Positions 17,690-27,338 of a stretch of DNA of 64,000 nt are shown here, piece by piece. Both the position numbers and the translations under genes were made by a program. How positions within the stretch are numbered: position 1 is the first letter of the stretch; every line of letters starts with the position of its first letter. Origin of the DNA: Pseudomonadota bacterium (GTDB lineage Bacteria > Pseudomonadota > Gammaproteobacteria > Burkholderiales > Chitinibacteraceae); assembly GCA_018261735.1 (NCBI GenBank), contig JAGTRM010000005.1, positions 1 to 64,000 on the forward strand, written 5' to 3'. Below the pieces are notes generated by a model. It made no database searches and had not been told where the DNA came from. It saw only the letters and a list, made by a program, of their open reading frames with translations.

Positions 17690-19204
17690 TTATTGAAACT
17701 CTGGCACCACACCCGAATCCGTGTCAGACCCATCGACCAGCGCCGGCGTCGTCTCGCCATCTTCCAGGCGCACCTGTTCTATCTCGATAAAGCGGCGCGA
17801 AATTTTTTCGCTGGTGATGCTGACCTGTTGCACATCGTCATGCGCCTGGCGGATATGCGTGGCAAGTTTCTTCATCCGGTCGTCAAAGCGGCTGAATTCC
17901 TGGCTCAGTTTGCCCAGTGCTTCCTTGATGATATGCACCTGCCGGCGGGTTTCCACATCCTTGATCACCGCTCGCGCCGTATTGAGCACCGCCATCAGCG
18001 TGGTCGGTGAAACAATCCACACCCGTCGGTTTTGCGCATGTTGCACCAACTCCGGGTGGTAGGCATGAATCTCGGCAAAAACCGCCTCGGCCGGAATAAA
18101 CATGACAGCGCCATCGGCCGTCACGTTCGGGATGATGTACTTGTTGGCAATATCGTCGATATGCTTTTTCACATCAGCCTTGAATGCACGCGTGGCCGCG
18201 ATCTTGTCCACATTCGGATCGAACATGCGATGATAGTTTTCCAGCGGGAACTTGGAATCCACAGCCACGGTACCGGTCGGCTCGGGCAGTTTCAACAAAC
18301 AATCGGCACGCGCACCGTTAGGCAGCGTCGCCTGCAATTCGTACACCTGCGCCGGCAGCATATTGCTGATCAGATGCTCCAGCTGCACTTCGCCGAACGC
18401 ACCGCGCGAACGCTTGTCGCCGAGCAATTCCTGCAAACTCACCACATTGGAAGTCAGTCCGTCGATCTTCTTCTGCGCCTCGTCGATCGTGGCCAGACGC
18501 GCCATCACGCTAGCGAAGGTTTCATTGGTTTTCTTGAAGCCTTCATCCAGCCGTTCGGTCACCTTGCCCGAAATCTCGGCCAGTCGATCATCCGCCGTCT
18601 TGGTCAACTCGCCCACCCGGGCCGCCAGCTGCTGGGTCGATTGGTTAAGGGTACTCTGTAGCAAGTCCATCTCGCGCGTGGATTGCTCGACCAGCATCTG
18701 TGCCAGCTTGAGCAATACTTCCTCGCGCAAGGCATCCTGCTTGGCACGCAGGTCGGCCGAAATATCCACCAGCTGCTTGGCAGTTTGTTCCCGCGTTTCC
18801 GACAGCGTGGTGGTCAAGGCCAGGCGCAAATGGGATAGACTATCCGCTTGGGATGCCTGCAATCTCTCCAGGACCGTGCGAGTTTCTTTCAATTCCGTAG
18901 CCACGCCGGAGCGCTGGCGATCGAAAGCCATGGTCATGCTGTCGCGCAGGCGCTCGCCGGAACGCGCGACGGCATCGTGCAGCAGATCGCCCTGCTGAGT
19001 CAGCGCGGTATGCGTGCTTTCAGCTTGGCGCGTCAGACCTTCGTGCAAACTACCCAATATGGCACGATGCTTGTCTTCCATTTCCTCGGCCATTAGCTCC
19101 AGCGATTGTTGCTGAGCAGTGGTTAGCGCCTGCAGCCGAACAATGACCAGCATGCCAGTCAGCAATACCAACAACGTTGTTACACCAAACAACAAATCCA
19201 GCAT
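17690..19204 (-). CDS. rmuC: DNA recombination protein RmuC
   Basis: RmuC limits recombination at inverted repeats and contains a nuclease-like domain. The 504-residue product has an N-terminal membrane anchor (about 3-25), a long coiled coil (about 25-230) rich in Q, E, L and K, and the conserved RmuC domain with SRGAFGEVQLEHLI and VAVDSKFPLENY. A strong ribosome binding site (GGAGGAGAG) precedes the ATG. Divergent from flgA, with a 14-bp palindrome between them. Confidence 0.93.
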   Translation of the reverse strand: MLDLLFGVTTLLVLLTGMLVIVRLQALTTAQQQSLELMAEEMEDKHRAILGSLHEGLTRQAESTHTALTQQGDLLHDAVARSGERLRDSMTMAFDRQRSGVATELKETRTVLERLQASQADSLSHLRLALTTTLSETREQTAKQLVDISADLRAKQDALREEVLLKLAQMLVEQSTREMDLLQSTLNQSTQQLAARVGELTKTADDRLAEISGKVTERLDEGFKKTNETFASVMARLATIDEAQKKIDGLTSNVVSLQELLGDKRSRGAFGEVQLEHLISNMLPAQVYELQATLPNGARADCLLKLPEPTGTVAVDSKFPLENYHRMFDPNVDKIAATRAFKADVKKHIDDIANKYIIPNVTADGAVMFIPAEAVFAEIHAYHPELVQHAQNRRVWIVSPTTLMAVLNTARAVIKDVETRRQVHIIKEALGKLSQEFSRFDDRMKKLATHIRQAHDDVQQVSITSEKISRRFIEIEQVRLEDGETTPALVDGSDTDSGVVPEFQ

Positions 19205-19216
19205 CTATCTCTCCTC

Positions 19217-19230
19217 CAACTGATCAGTTG
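19217..19230. promoter_or_regulatory. 14-bp palindrome between rmuC and flgA
   Basis: CAACTGATCAGTTG is a perfect dyad in the 66-base divergent region. A TATAAT at 19258-19263 lies 7 bases before the flgA ATG. Either gene could be controlled here; the binding factor is unknown. Confidence 0.35.
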
Positions 19231-19270
19231 ATTGTAGGCGATGGCAACGTGCACGCCTATAATCATCGAC

Positions 19271-19960
19271 ATGAAGCCATTTATCCTTCCCATTTTGCTG
19301 GCGCTTGTTTGCTCCGGGCCGGCCTTGGCCGCGCAAAAGCAGGATTTGACCGCCATCCAGCGCATGGCGCGCAATTGGCTGGATCAATCGCTCGCCAATT
19401 CCCCGGGCATCGCTTCCTACCAGCTTGGCGCGCTGGATAGCGGACTGCGCCTGGATGCCTGCCGCGACATGCAGGTTTCCCTGCCGCCCGGTTATCGCCT
19501 GATCGGAAAAACCATGCTGCGCATACAGTGCATCGACGGGGCAAGCTGGTCGATCTCGCAGCCGGTGCAGGTGTCGATCAACGTAACCTACATCGCCGCG
19601 GCCCGTCCGCTTGCGGCCAACCACGAAATCACCGATGGCGACATCAACCCGCAGCAAGGCGACTTGGCCAACCTGCCCGGCTCGGTGATACTCGACCCGG
19701 CACAAGCTTTGGGCCGCACGCTCAACTCTTCGGTTGCCGCTGGCAATCCCTTGCGCCAGGAAATGCTGCGCAGCCCGGTGGTCATCCAGCAGCACCAGAA
19801 AGTACGGGTATTGTTCCGAGCCGACGGCATCGAGGTCATGAACGAAGGCACTGCGCTCGCCAATGCGCAGGAAGGCCAGCCGGTGCGCGTCAAGATCAGC
19901 AACGGCCAGACCATTCAGGGCATTGCACGCGCCAACGGCACGGTCGAAGTCGGCAATTAG
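19271..19960 (+). CDS. flgA: Flagellar basal body P-ring formation protein FlgA
   Basis: FlgA is a periplasmic chaperone for assembly of the flagellar P-ring. The 229-residue product starts with a signal peptide (MKPFILPILLALVCSGPALA) and has the SAF-domain features of the family: the C-terminal stretch AQEGQPVRVKISNGQTIQG and the middle RPLAANHEITDGDI. Start set at the signal peptide Met, ten codons inside the longest frame. No other flagellar gene is in the window, so this copy is separated from any main flagellar cluster. Confidence 0.88.
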   Translation: MKPFILPILLALVCSGPALAAQKQDLTAIQRMARNWLDQSLANSPGIASYQLGALDSGLRLDACRDMQVSLPPGYRLIGKTMLRIQCIDGASWSISQPVQVSINVTYIAAARPLAANHEITDGDINPQQGDLANLPGSVILDPAQALGRTLNSSVAAGNPLRQEMLRSPVVIQQHQKVRVLFRADGIEVMNEGTALANAQEGQPVRVKISNGQTIQGIARANGTVEVGN

Positions 19961-20049
19961 TCCACGCGACATCGTCGGCACTGCATTGCCGGAATACATC
20001 TGCGACTGGATAGCGTAAAATTGCGGGTTTTTCCAAGCCTTAGCCTGCC

Positions 20050-21642
20050 ATGACTGATTTAGCCCGCGAAGTCGGCCGCCGCCGCACCTTCGCCATCATC
20101 TCCCACCCGGATGCCGGTAAAACCACGCTGACCGAAAAGCTCTTGCTGTTTTCAGGCGCGATCCTGCTGGCCGGTGCCGTGAAAGCCAAGAGAGGCGGCA
20201 AGTCAGCCACGTCCGACTGGATGGAAATCGAAAAGCAGCGCGGCATTTCGGTGGCCTCTTCAGTCATGCAGTTCGATTACCGCGACCACGTGGTCAACCT
20301 GCTCGACACCCCGGGCCACCAGGATTTTTCCGAAGACACCTACCGCGTGCTGACCGCCGTCGATTCCGCCTTGATGGTGATCGATGCCGCCAAGGGCGTG
20401 GAAGAACAGACGATCAAGCTGTTGAACGTCTGTCGCCTGCGCAACACCCCGATCATCACCTTCATGAACAAGTGCGACCGGGAAGTACGCGACAGCCTGG
20501 AACTGCTGGACGAAGTCGAATCGGTGCTAAAAATTCGCTGCGCGCCGGTGACTTGGCCGATCGGCATGGGCAAGACTTTCCGCGGCGTGTATCACATCCT
20601 GCGCGACGAAGTGCTGCTGTTCTCGCCGGGCAGCGAAAAAGCCAACGAGATCGCCGAAGTGATCAAGGGTCTCGACAACCCTCGCCTGGACGAACTTTTT
20701 CCGCTAGAAATCGGCCACACCCGCATGGAACTCGAACTGGTGCAGGGCGCGTCGCACCCGTTCGTGCTGGAAGAATTTCTCGCCGGTGAGCTGACTCCGG
20801 TGTTCTTCGGTTCCGCGATCAACAACTTCGGCGTGCGCGAAATCCTGAATGCACTGGTCGACTGGGCGCCCGCACCGGGCGAACGCGATGCCACCAGCCG
20901 CATGGTTGCGCCGACCGAGGAGAAATTCTCGGCCTTCGTGTTCAAGATCCAGGCCAACATGGATCCAAAGCACCGCGACCGCATCGCCTTCATGCGAGTA
21001 TGCTCCGGCGAGTTTTCGCGCGGCATGAAGCTCAAGCATTTGCGCCTTGGGCGCGATATCGCCGCCAACTCGGTCGTCACCTTCATGGCCCAAGGTCGCG
21101 AACAGGTTGAGGAAGCCTACGCCGGCGACATCATCGGTCTGCCCAACCACGGCAATATCCAGATAGGCGATTCGTTCACCGAAGGCGAAGCACTGTCCTT
21201 CACCGGCATCCCTTACTTTGCGCCGGAAATGTTCCGCATCGTGCGCATTCGCAATCCGCTCAAGATCAAGCAACTGCAAAAAGGTTTGCAACAACTGGGT
21301 GAAGAAGGTGCGGTACAGGTATTCAAGCCGCTGAACGGTGCCGACCTGATTCTGGGTGCTGTCGGCGTGCTGCAGTTTGAAGTGGTTGCCAGCCGGCTTG
21401 CCAACGAATACGGCGTGGAAGCGATTTTCGAGTCGACCACAATCTACACCGCGCGCTGGGTAACCTGCGACGATGCCAAGATGCTGGCCGATTTCGAAAA
21501 ACAGTTGGTCAACAACCTGGGGCGCGACGCTGCTGACAGTCTGGCGTATCTGGCCACCAGTCGCGTCAACCTGCAACTTACGCAGGAGCGCTGGCCCAAG
21601 ATCATCTTCCACGAAACCCGGGAACATGCGGTAACGCTGTAA
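20050..21642 (+). CDS. prfC: Peptide chain release factor 3
   Basis: RF3 is a GTPase that recycles RF1 and RF2 from the ribosome after termination. The 530-residue protein has the G1 loop SHPDAGKTT (about 18-26), G3 DTPGHQDF and G4 NKCD, then EF-G-like domains II and III. Length matches the family (about 529). It has no operon partners here and is followed by a hairpin terminator. Confidence 0.96.
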   Translation: MTDLAREVGRRRTFAIISHPDAGKTTLTEKLLLFSGAILLAGAVKAKRGGKSATSDWMEIEKQRGISVASSVMQFDYRDHVVNLLDTPGHQDFSEDTYRVLTAVDSALMVIDAAKGVEEQTIKLLNVCRLRNTPIITFMNKCDREVRDSLELLDEVESVLKIRCAPVTWPIGMGKTFRGVYHILRDEVLLFSPGSEKANEIAEVIKGLDNPRLDELFPLEIGHTRMELELVQGASHPFVLEEFLAGELTPVFFGSAINNFGVREILNALVDWAPAPGERDATSRMVAPTEEKFSAFVFKIQANMDPKHRDRIAFMRVCSGEFSRGMKLKHLRLGRDIAANSVVTFMAQGREQVEEAYAGDIIGLPNHGNIQIGDSFTEGEALSFTGIPYFAPEMFRIVRIRNPLKIKQLQKGLQQLGEEGAVQVFKPLNGADLILGAVGVLQFEVVASRLANEYGVEAIFESTTIYTARWVTCDDAKMLADFEKQLVNNLGRDAADSLAYLATSRVNLQLTQERWPKIIFHETREHAVTL

Positions 21643-21666
21643 CCCCTCCTTGCATTGGCTCACCTG

Positions 21667-21700
21667 CAACGCCCGACGCCTGCCGTCGGGCGTTGTCATA
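21667..21700 (+). terminator. Terminator after prfC
   Basis: CAACGCCCGACG and CGTCGGGCGTTG form a perfect 12-bp stem with a 5-base loop. The downstream T tract is weak (TCATATTT), so termination may be partial. Confidence 0.7.
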
Positions 21701-21824
21701 TTTGCACATAAAAAACTGCGTGTGCCATGACCCACAAACCGGCAGGACGCGATAGACTTGTCAGCAACAGCTCAGCCCCACCGGCGGCCAGCGCACAGGA
21801 ATGATCAATGCAAGGAGCTTTACC

Positions 21825-22514
21825 ATGAACCAATTGAGCAACGAAGAACTCGATCTGCTGGATAACTATCTGATGTCCGATGCGACGCCGGAAGAAACCA
21901 TGGATCTGGAAATGCTGGACGGTTTCCTGGTGGCGCTGGCCATCGGCCCGGACAGCACGCCAGTCGAACAGTGGTTGCCGGAAGTCTTCGGCGGGCACCT
22001 GCCGGACAACTTCGACTCAGCCATTCGCGACTTGATCGTGCGTCAGTCCGACTATGTCGCGAGCAATTTCGCGGCGCCGGCGCGGGAAAAGCAGTCCGAC
22101 GACGAGCCGCTTTATTTTCCACTCATCCTGCAGGAAGACACCGGTGACGACAAATGGAAGGATACGCTCGGCCAATATTGGGCGGGGGGCTTCCGGGCTG
22201 GCCTGATGCTGCGCGAGGACGAATGGGTCGAAGCCATGGACGAGGACGAAGAAATGTCCGACCTGGTGTGCGACATCATGACCCTCGAATTGGGCCGTCA
22301 CCCGGAACGCACCAGCGAAGTCTTGAACCGCCGCGAACGCGAAGAGCGCGTTGACGAGCTCCCCTGGCTGGTGGAGGGCGTCCTGCATCGCTGGCTGGAG
22401 CGTAAATTCGGCCACGTGGAAACCGTCGTTCACGATGGCCCCAAGGTCGGCCGCAATGATCCCTGTCCGTGCGGCAGCGGCAAGAAATACAAGAAGTGCT
22501 GCGGCGCAGATTGA
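21825..22514 (+). CDS. UPF0149 (YecA/YgfB-like) protein with C-terminal SEC-C metal-binding motif
   Basis: The 229-residue protein has an N-terminal UPF0149 domain ([12 protein letters not shown], then [13 protein letters not shown]) and ends in a SEC-C zinc motif [19 protein letters not shown], as found at the SecA C-terminus. Such proteins are linked to ribosome and chaperone interactions, but the cellular role is not settled. Start chosen at MNQLSNEE with AAGGAG upstream, eight codons inside the longest frame. Acidic overall. It is followed by a terminator. Confidence 0.82.
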   Translation: MNQLSNEELDLLDNYLMSDATPEETMDLEMLDGFLVALAIGPDSTPVEQWLPEVFGGHLPDNFDSAIRDLIVRQSDYVASNFAAPAREKQSDDEPLYFPLILQEDTGDDKWKDTLGQYWAGGFRAGLMLREDEWVEAMDEDEEMSDLVCDIMTLELGRHPERTSEVLNRREREERVDELPWLVEGVLHRWLERKFGHVETVVHDGPKVGRNDPCPCGSGKKYKKCCGAD

Positions 22515-22538
22515 TTTTACTTTGACCCGATCAACCCA

Positions 22539-22567
22539 CAGCCAATCTATCCGATTGGCTGTTTTTT
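22539..22567 (+). terminator. Terminator after the SEC-C protein
   Basis: CAGCCAATC and GATTGGCTG make a 9-bp stem with a 5-base loop followed by six T. The next gene's ATG is only 11 bases further on. Confidence 0.85.
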
Positions 22568-22577
22568 CTGGCAAACC

Positions 22578-23069
22578 ATGAACCGTGTTTTTCTTTTCGA
22601 CTGGGGCGACACGCTGATGCGCGACTACCCCGCGCAAACCGGCCCGATGTGGCAATGGCCGCATGTATCCGCCCTGCCCGGCGCGCTGAACGTACTACCG
22701 TGGGCTCAGACGCATGGCCGCGTCGGCATCGCCAGTGGCGCGTCCGAATCCAACGAAGAGGATATCCGTGCGGCACTGGTACGCGTGGGACTGGCACGGT
22801 TCATCGATATCATTTTCTGCAAGAAAACCCTGGGTTTTGCCAAGACCGACCCGCGCTTCTGGCAAAGCATTATCGGCGCACTGGATGTGCCGCCGCAGCA
22901 AATCATCATGATCGGCGACAGTTATGCCGCCGACGTTGCCGCACCGCAAGCCGCAGGCCTGCGTGCCGTCTGGTTCAACTGGCGCAACCAGCCCGCTCAA
23001 TCCTGCCCGACCATCAAAACTCTGCAAGAATTGCCACGGCTAATCGAGCCTGATTTGCTAGAATCTTGA
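22578..23069 (+). CDS. HAD-superfamily hydrolase
   Basis: A 163-residue HAD phosphatase-like protein. Motif I is FDWGDTL (nucleophile D8, acid D11), motif II is in GIASGAS, the motif III lysine is in KTDPRFW, and motif IV is GDSYAADV. The cap is minimal. The substrate is unknown; the motif IV context resembles phosphoglycolate-phosphatase-like members. Its start lies immediately behind the preceding gene's terminator, so its mRNA must start very close to, or within, that hairpin, or arise by read-through. Confidence 0.8.
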   Translation: MNRVFLFDWGDTLMRDYPAQTGPMWQWPHVSALPGALNVLPWAQTHGRVGIASGASESNEEDIRAALVRVGLARFIDIIFCKKTLGFAKTDPRFWQSIIGALDVPPQQIIMIGDSYAADVAAPQAAGLRAVWFNWRNQPAQSCPTIKTLQELPRLIEPDLLES

Positions 23070-23102
23070 TCTTTGCGATTTTACTGACCTCCCGGAGCCT
23101 CC

Positions 23103-24455
23103 ATGCCGACTCTCAACGAACAATTCGCCAGCCGCCTTGCGCGTCTGGGCATCCGTATTCCCGAAGCGCTGCTGCCCAAGGCCGGAGTCGATCTGGCTAA
23201 ATGGTCGGTCGTTGCCTGTGACCAGTACACCTCCGACCACGCCTACTGGAATACGGTAGACAGCCTCGTTGGCGAAGCGCCGTCCACCCTGCGTATCACC
23301 CTGCCCGAGATTTTCCTGGAACAGCCCGGCATTGATGCGCGCATCAGCGCGATCCACGGCAAGATGGCCGAATATCTGGCGCAAGGTATCCTGGAAAACC
23401 GCGGCGAAGCCATCACCTATATCAAGCGCACCACGGCGCATTCCGGCACCCGCGAAGGCTTGCTGTTTGCCATGGACCTGGAGCGCTACAGCTACGCGCG
23501 CGATTCGAAGAGCCTGATCCGCGCCACCGAAGGCACCATTGTCGACCGCATTCCGCCGCGCCTTGCAGTACGCCGCGCCGCGCCGCTGGAACTGCCACAC
23601 ATCATGATCCTGGTCGCCGACCCGGCACGCGAACTGATCGAAGGCCTGGCAGCCAAGGTAGCCGAATTTGAACCGGCATACGATGTCGAACTGATGCAGC
23701 ACGGCGGCCACCTGCAGGGCTGGCGCATCAGCAAGGCCGAACAAGTTGAACACATCATCGCCGTTCTGGAAAAGCTGCTCGACGCCACCATTGCAGCGCA
23801 AAACAGCCAGGAACCGCTGTTCTTCGCCATGGGCGACGGCAACCACAGCCTGGCCACCGCGAAGGCACGCTGGGAAGAAACCAAGACCGAACTCGCCACC
23901 GCCGGCAAATCGCAGGAAGAAATCCTCGCCCACCCGGCACGCTTCGCGCTGGCAGAAATCGTCAACATCCACAGCCCGGGCCTGATGTTCGAGCCGATCC
24001 ACCGCGTGGTCTTCACCAAGGACGTAGCTGGTCTTGCCGCAGCGCTCAAAACCAGCAGCGAAGTCGCCACCGTCACGCCGATTGCCGAAGCGGATCTGCA
24101 AGCTCTGCTGGTCAGCCCGCAGGGCCAGGACAAAGCCGGCTTCTTCAACGGCCAGCAATACTTCGCCATCGCCTACCAGCCGGAAGTGAAAAAGCTGCCC
24201 CCGGCGCTGGTCGACGAGCTCTACGCGCGTCACAAGGAAAGCGACGCCAGTGCACGCATCGACTTCATCCACGGCTGGGAAGACAACAAGAAGCTCGCCG
24301 CCGAGGGCGCAGGATGCTTCTTCCTGCCGGTAATCGCACGCGAAACGCTGATCGGCTGGGTACAGGAAAACGGCCCGTTGCCGCGCAAATCGTTCAGCAT
24401 GGGCGATGCAGAAGAAAAGCGGTACTACATGGAAGCGCGGCGCATCACGGTGTAA
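23103..24455 (+). CDS. DUF1015 family protein
   Basis: This 450-residue protein matches the DUF1015 pattern: an N-terminal WSVVACDQYTSDHAYW, LPEIFLEQPG and the highly conserved MGDGNHSLATAKA near residue 243. The family is widespread and often sits near serine-biosynthesis genes or with HAD phosphatases, but has no proven reaction. The closely spaced HAD gene upstream (33 bases) suggests they may be co-transcribed. Start has GGAG eight bases before the ATG. Confidence 0.85.
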   Translation: MPTLNEQFASRLARLGIRIPEALLPKAGVDLAKWSVVACDQYTSDHAYWNTVDSLVGEAPSTLRITLPEIFLEQPGIDARISAIHGKMAEYLAQGILENRGEAITYIKRTTAHSGTREGLLFAMDLERYSYARDSKSLIRATEGTIVDRIPPRLAVRRAAPLELPHIMILVADPARELIEGLAAKVAEFEPAYDVELMQHGGHLQGWRISKAEQVEHIIAVLEKLLDATIAAQNSQEPLFFAMGDGNHSLATAKARWEETKTELATAGKSQEEILAHPARFALAEIVNIHSPGLMFEPIHRVVFTKDVAGLAAALKTSSEVATVTPIAEADLQALLVSPQGQDKAGFFNGQQYFAIAYQPEVKKLPPALVDELYARHKESDASARIDFIHGWEDNKKLAAEGAGCFFLPVIARETLIGWVQENGPLPRKSFSMGDAEEKRYYMEARRITV

Positions 24456-24474
24456 GTCCATACATCGCATCACC

Positions 24475-24503
24475 ACGCCAGCCCAAGCGGCTGGCGTTTT
24501 TTT
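24475..24503 (+). terminator. Terminator after the DUF1015 gene
   Basis: ACGCCAGCC and GGCTGGCGT form a 9-bp stem followed by seven T. A second hairpin facing pnp lies 40 bases on and shares the CGCCAG/CTGGCG core. Confidence 0.88.
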
Positions 24504-24543
24504 ATTGCCGCCTTCGTCTTCTCGCCCTTTTGAGCGTTCAAAC

Positions 24544-24574
24544 AAAAACGCCAGCCCTTGCGGACTGGCGTTTT
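24544..24574 (-). terminator. Terminator of pnp (minus strand)
   Basis: AAAACGCCAG and CTGGCGTTTT pair with a 10-base loop, giving a stem with A and T tracts on both sides, just downstream of the pnp stop on the minus strand. Confidence 0.82.
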
Positions 24575-24595
24575 CACTTGCAGCCTAACTGGCGA

Positions 24596-26761
24596 TTACT
24601 CGGCAGCCGGCGCTTCCGGTGCAGCGACAGGAGCCGGAGCGGCTTCAGCGGCAACAGGCGGATTTTCTTCGTTCAGCACGGCCTTGATGGAGAGACGCAC
24701 GCGACCCCGTTCGTCTTGTTCCAGCGCCTTCACGCGAACGACCTGGCCTTCTTTCAGGTAGTCGCTGACGTTCTTGACACGCTCATTGGCGATCTGGCTG
24801 ATGTGTACCAGACCATCCTTGCCCGGCATGATGGAAACGATCGCGCCGACGTTGTTGTCGAGGATCTTGACCACGGGGCCTTCGTAGATCTTGCCGATTT
24901 CGACTTCGGCAGTGATCTCGCCGATGCGCTTCTTGGCCGCATCCGCGCCTTCGGCGGTAACCGAAGCGATGGTGATGGTGCCGTCTTCCTGGATGTCGAT
25001 CGTGGTGCCGGTTTCTTCGGTGATCGCACGGATCACGGCGCCGCCCTTGCCGATCACGTCACGGATTTTTTCCGGATTGATCTTCATGGTGTAGAGACGC
25101 GGTGCATGCTCGGAAACTTCCTGACGAGCGCCGTCGAGCGCGCCCTTCATGATGCCGAGGATATGCACACGGCCTTCCTTGGCCTGATCCAGTGCCACCT
25201 TCATGATTTCCTTAGTGATACCGTTGATCTTGATATCCATCTGCAGCGCGGTCACGCCGCCTTCGGTCCCGGCCACCTTGAAGTCCATGTCGCCGAGGTG
25301 ATCTTCATCGCCCAGAATGTCGGTCAGCACGGCGAAACGGTTGCCGTCCTTGATCAGGCCCATGGCGATACCGGCCACGTGGTTCTTCATCGGCACCCCG
25401 GCATCCATCAGCGCCAAGCAGCCGCCGCAGACGGAAGCCATCGACGACGAACCGTTGGATTCGGTAATTTCGGAAACCACGCGCATCGAGTAGCTGAAGT
25501 CTTCCGGCTTCGGCAGCATGGCAATCAGTGCACGCTTGGCCAGGCGGCCGTGACCGATTTCGCGGCGCTTCGGCGTACCGACGCGACCCACTTCACCGGT
25601 GGAGTACGGCGGGAAGTTGTAGTGCAACATGAAGCGGTCGGTGTACTCGCCCATCAGCGCATCGATGCGTTGCTCGTCGAGCTTGGTGCCGAGCGTAGCC
25701 ACCACCAGCGCCTGGGTTTCGCCACGGGTAAACAGGGCGGAACCGTGGGTGCGCGGTAACACGCCGGTACGGATGGTGATCGGGCGCACGGTGCGGGTGT
25801 CGCGACCGTCGATGCGCGGCTCGCCACGCAGAATCTGGCCACGCACGATCTCGGCTTCCAGGCTATGGAAGAGATCCTTGATCTCGTTGGCAGCCAGTGT
25901 GCCGGTTTCTTCAGTGATCAGCGCGGCTTTGACCTGCGCCCAGACATCGTTCACGGCATGGGTGCGCAATTGCTTGGAGCGGATCTTGTAGGCAGCTTCG
26001 AGACCGGCGCTGGAGAGTTCGCGGATCTGTTTTGCCAGCACTTCGTTCTTGACTGGCTCTTCCCAGGCGAACAGTTCCGGATTCACATCATCAGCCAGCT
26101 CGTTGATCGCCTTGATCGCGGCTTGCATCTGATCGTGGCCAAAGACCACGGCGCCCAGCATCACGGCTTCGGACAGCTCATCGGCTTCCGATTCAACCAT
26201 CAACACGGCTTGCGAGGTACCGGCAACGACCAGGTCCAGACGGGAACGGCTCAGCTCTTCAGCGGTCGGGCAGAGTACATATTCGCCATCGACAAAACCG
26301 ACGCGCGCAGCGCCAATCGGACCATCGAACGGCAGGCCGGAAATAGCCAGCGCGGCAGAAGCGCCCAGCATGGCCGGAATATCGGAATCGATTTGCGGAT
26401 CAATGGACAAAACCGTCGCTACGATCTGAACATCGTTATAGAAACCTTCCGGGAACAACGGACGGATCGGGCGATCAATCAGGCGGGAGGTCAGAATTTC
26501 TTTTTCGGACGGGCGACCTTCGCGCTTGAAGAAGCCGCCAGGAATCTTGCCGGCGGCATAGGTACGTTCCTGATAGTCCACGGTCAGCGGGAAGAAATCC
26601 TGACCTGGCTTGACATTTTTTGCAGCGACCACGGTCACGAGCACCACGGTATCGTCCATGCTGACCATAACGGCACCGCCGGACTGACGGGCGATTTCGC
26701 CGGTTTCCAGGGTTACGGTGTGCTTGCCGTAGGTAAAGCTTTTGGTAAATTTATTAAACAC
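24596..26761 (-). CDS. pnp: Polynucleotide phosphorylase
   Basis: PNPase degrades RNA 3' to 5' using phosphate and is part of the degradosome. The 721-residue protein has two RNase PH domains, with the second holding the family stretch [15 protein letters not shown] and [23 protein letters not shown] motif, then a KH domain ([20 protein letters not shown], about 565) and an S1 domain near 630-700, ending in an A/P/E-rich tail. It follows rpsO on the same strand, the classic rpsO-pnp order, but with a terminator between them. Confidence 0.97.
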   Translation of the reverse strand: MFNKFTKSFTYGKHTVTLETGEIARQSGGAVMVSMDDTVVLVTVVAAKNVKPGQDFFPLTVDYQERTYAAGKIPGGFFKREGRPSEKEILTSRLIDRPIRPLFPEGFYNDVQIVATVLSIDPQIDSDIPAMLGASAALAISGLPFDGPIGAARVGFVDGEYVLCPTAEELSRSRLDLVVAGTSQAVLMVESEADELSEAVMLGAVVFGHDQMQAAIKAINELADDVNPELFAWEEPVKNEVLAKQIRELSSAGLEAAYKIRSKQLRTHAVNDVWAQVKAALITEETGTLAANEIKDLFHSLEAEIVRGQILRGEPRIDGRDTRTVRPITIRTGVLPRTHGSALFTRGETQALVVATLGTKLDEQRIDALMGEYTDRFMLHYNFPPYSTGEVGRVGTPKRREIGHGRLAKRALIAMLPKPEDFSYSMRVVSEITESNGSSSMASVCGGCLALMDAGVPMKNHVAGIAMGLIKDGNRFAVLTDILGDEDHLGDMDFKVAGTEGGVTALQMDIKINGITKEIMKVALDQAKEGRVHILGIMKGALDGARQEVSEHAPRLYTMKINPEKIRDVIGKGGAVIRAITEETGTTIDIQEDGTITIASVTAEGADAAKKRIGEITAEVEIGKIYEGPVVKILDNNVGAIVSIMPGKDGLVHISQIANERVKNVSDYLKEGQVVRVKALEQDERGRVRLSIKAVLNEENPPVAAEAAPAPVAAPEAPAAE

Positions 26762-26938
26762 TATTCATTTCCTTTTCATCATTTACCCCCAGCCGGGGCG
26801 CGATTGCATTCCGCTGCGATCTGGCTGGCAGATGGTTTTTGCGCATACGCACAAGTCCACCCTGATCGCCGGTTCCGGCACACCGCTACTTCTTCCCGCC
26901 GCCGGAACCGCTGTTTTGGCTGGGGAGAAGGTACAAAC

Positions 26939-26970
26939 AAAAAGGTCGCAGCCTTGGCTGCGACCTTTTT
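26939..26970 (-). terminator. Terminator between rpsO and pnp (minus strand)
   Basis: AAAAAGGTCGCAGCC and GGCTGCGACCTTTTT are perfect complements separated by two bases, just after the rpsO stop. Read-through past it would feed pnp, as in other rpsO-pnp pairs. Confidence 0.85.
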
Positions 26971-26977
26971 GCCGGTA

Positions 26978-27247
26978 TTACTTGCGCAGGCCGAGTTTCG
27001 CGATCAGTTCGCGATAGCCTTCCGGATTGGTGCGCTTGAAATAATCCAGCAAGCGGCGGCGGCGGCTAACCATCTTCAGCAGACCACGGCGGGAGTGGTG
27101 ATCCTTCTTGTGCTCTTTGAAGTGCGGGGTCAGATCATTGATGCGGGCGGTCAGCAGGGCCACTTGCACTTCCGGGCTGCCGGTATCGCCTTCGGCGCGT
27201 TGGTATTGCTTGAGCAGGTCTGCCTTTTGGGCGACGGTTACAGTCAT
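26978..27247 (-). CDS. rpsO: 30S ribosomal protein S15
   Basis: S15 is a primary 16S rRNA-binding protein. The 89-residue product has the family core [49 protein letters not shown] and ends LGLRK. Start at MTVTVAQK with GGAG upstream; the longer frame adds 12 unrelated residues. The leader holds a hairpin (see separate entry). Confidence 0.97.
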   Translation of the reverse strand: MTVTVAQKADLLKQYQRAEGDTGSPEVQVALLTARINDLTPHFKEHKKDHHSRRGLLKMVSRRRRLLDYFKRTNPEGYRELIAKLGLRK

Positions 27248-27268
27248 GTTATTACTCCAATTAAGTGG

Positions 27269-27301
27269 GCTTGTGCCCGACAAGCAAAAGGGAGATCACC
27301 C
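27269..27301 (-). promoter_or_regulatory. Structured rpsO leader
   Basis: On the minus strand the bases before rpsO can form GCTTGT-CGGGC-ACAAGC (27269-27285) and a GGG-N6-CCC hairpin (about 27290-27301). S15 represses its own translation through leader structures that vary between lineages; whether this is such an element is inference. Confidence 0.3.
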
Positions 27302-27338
27302 CCTGATGCTCCATTAACCCGCCGGTTTGTACTGTTTA

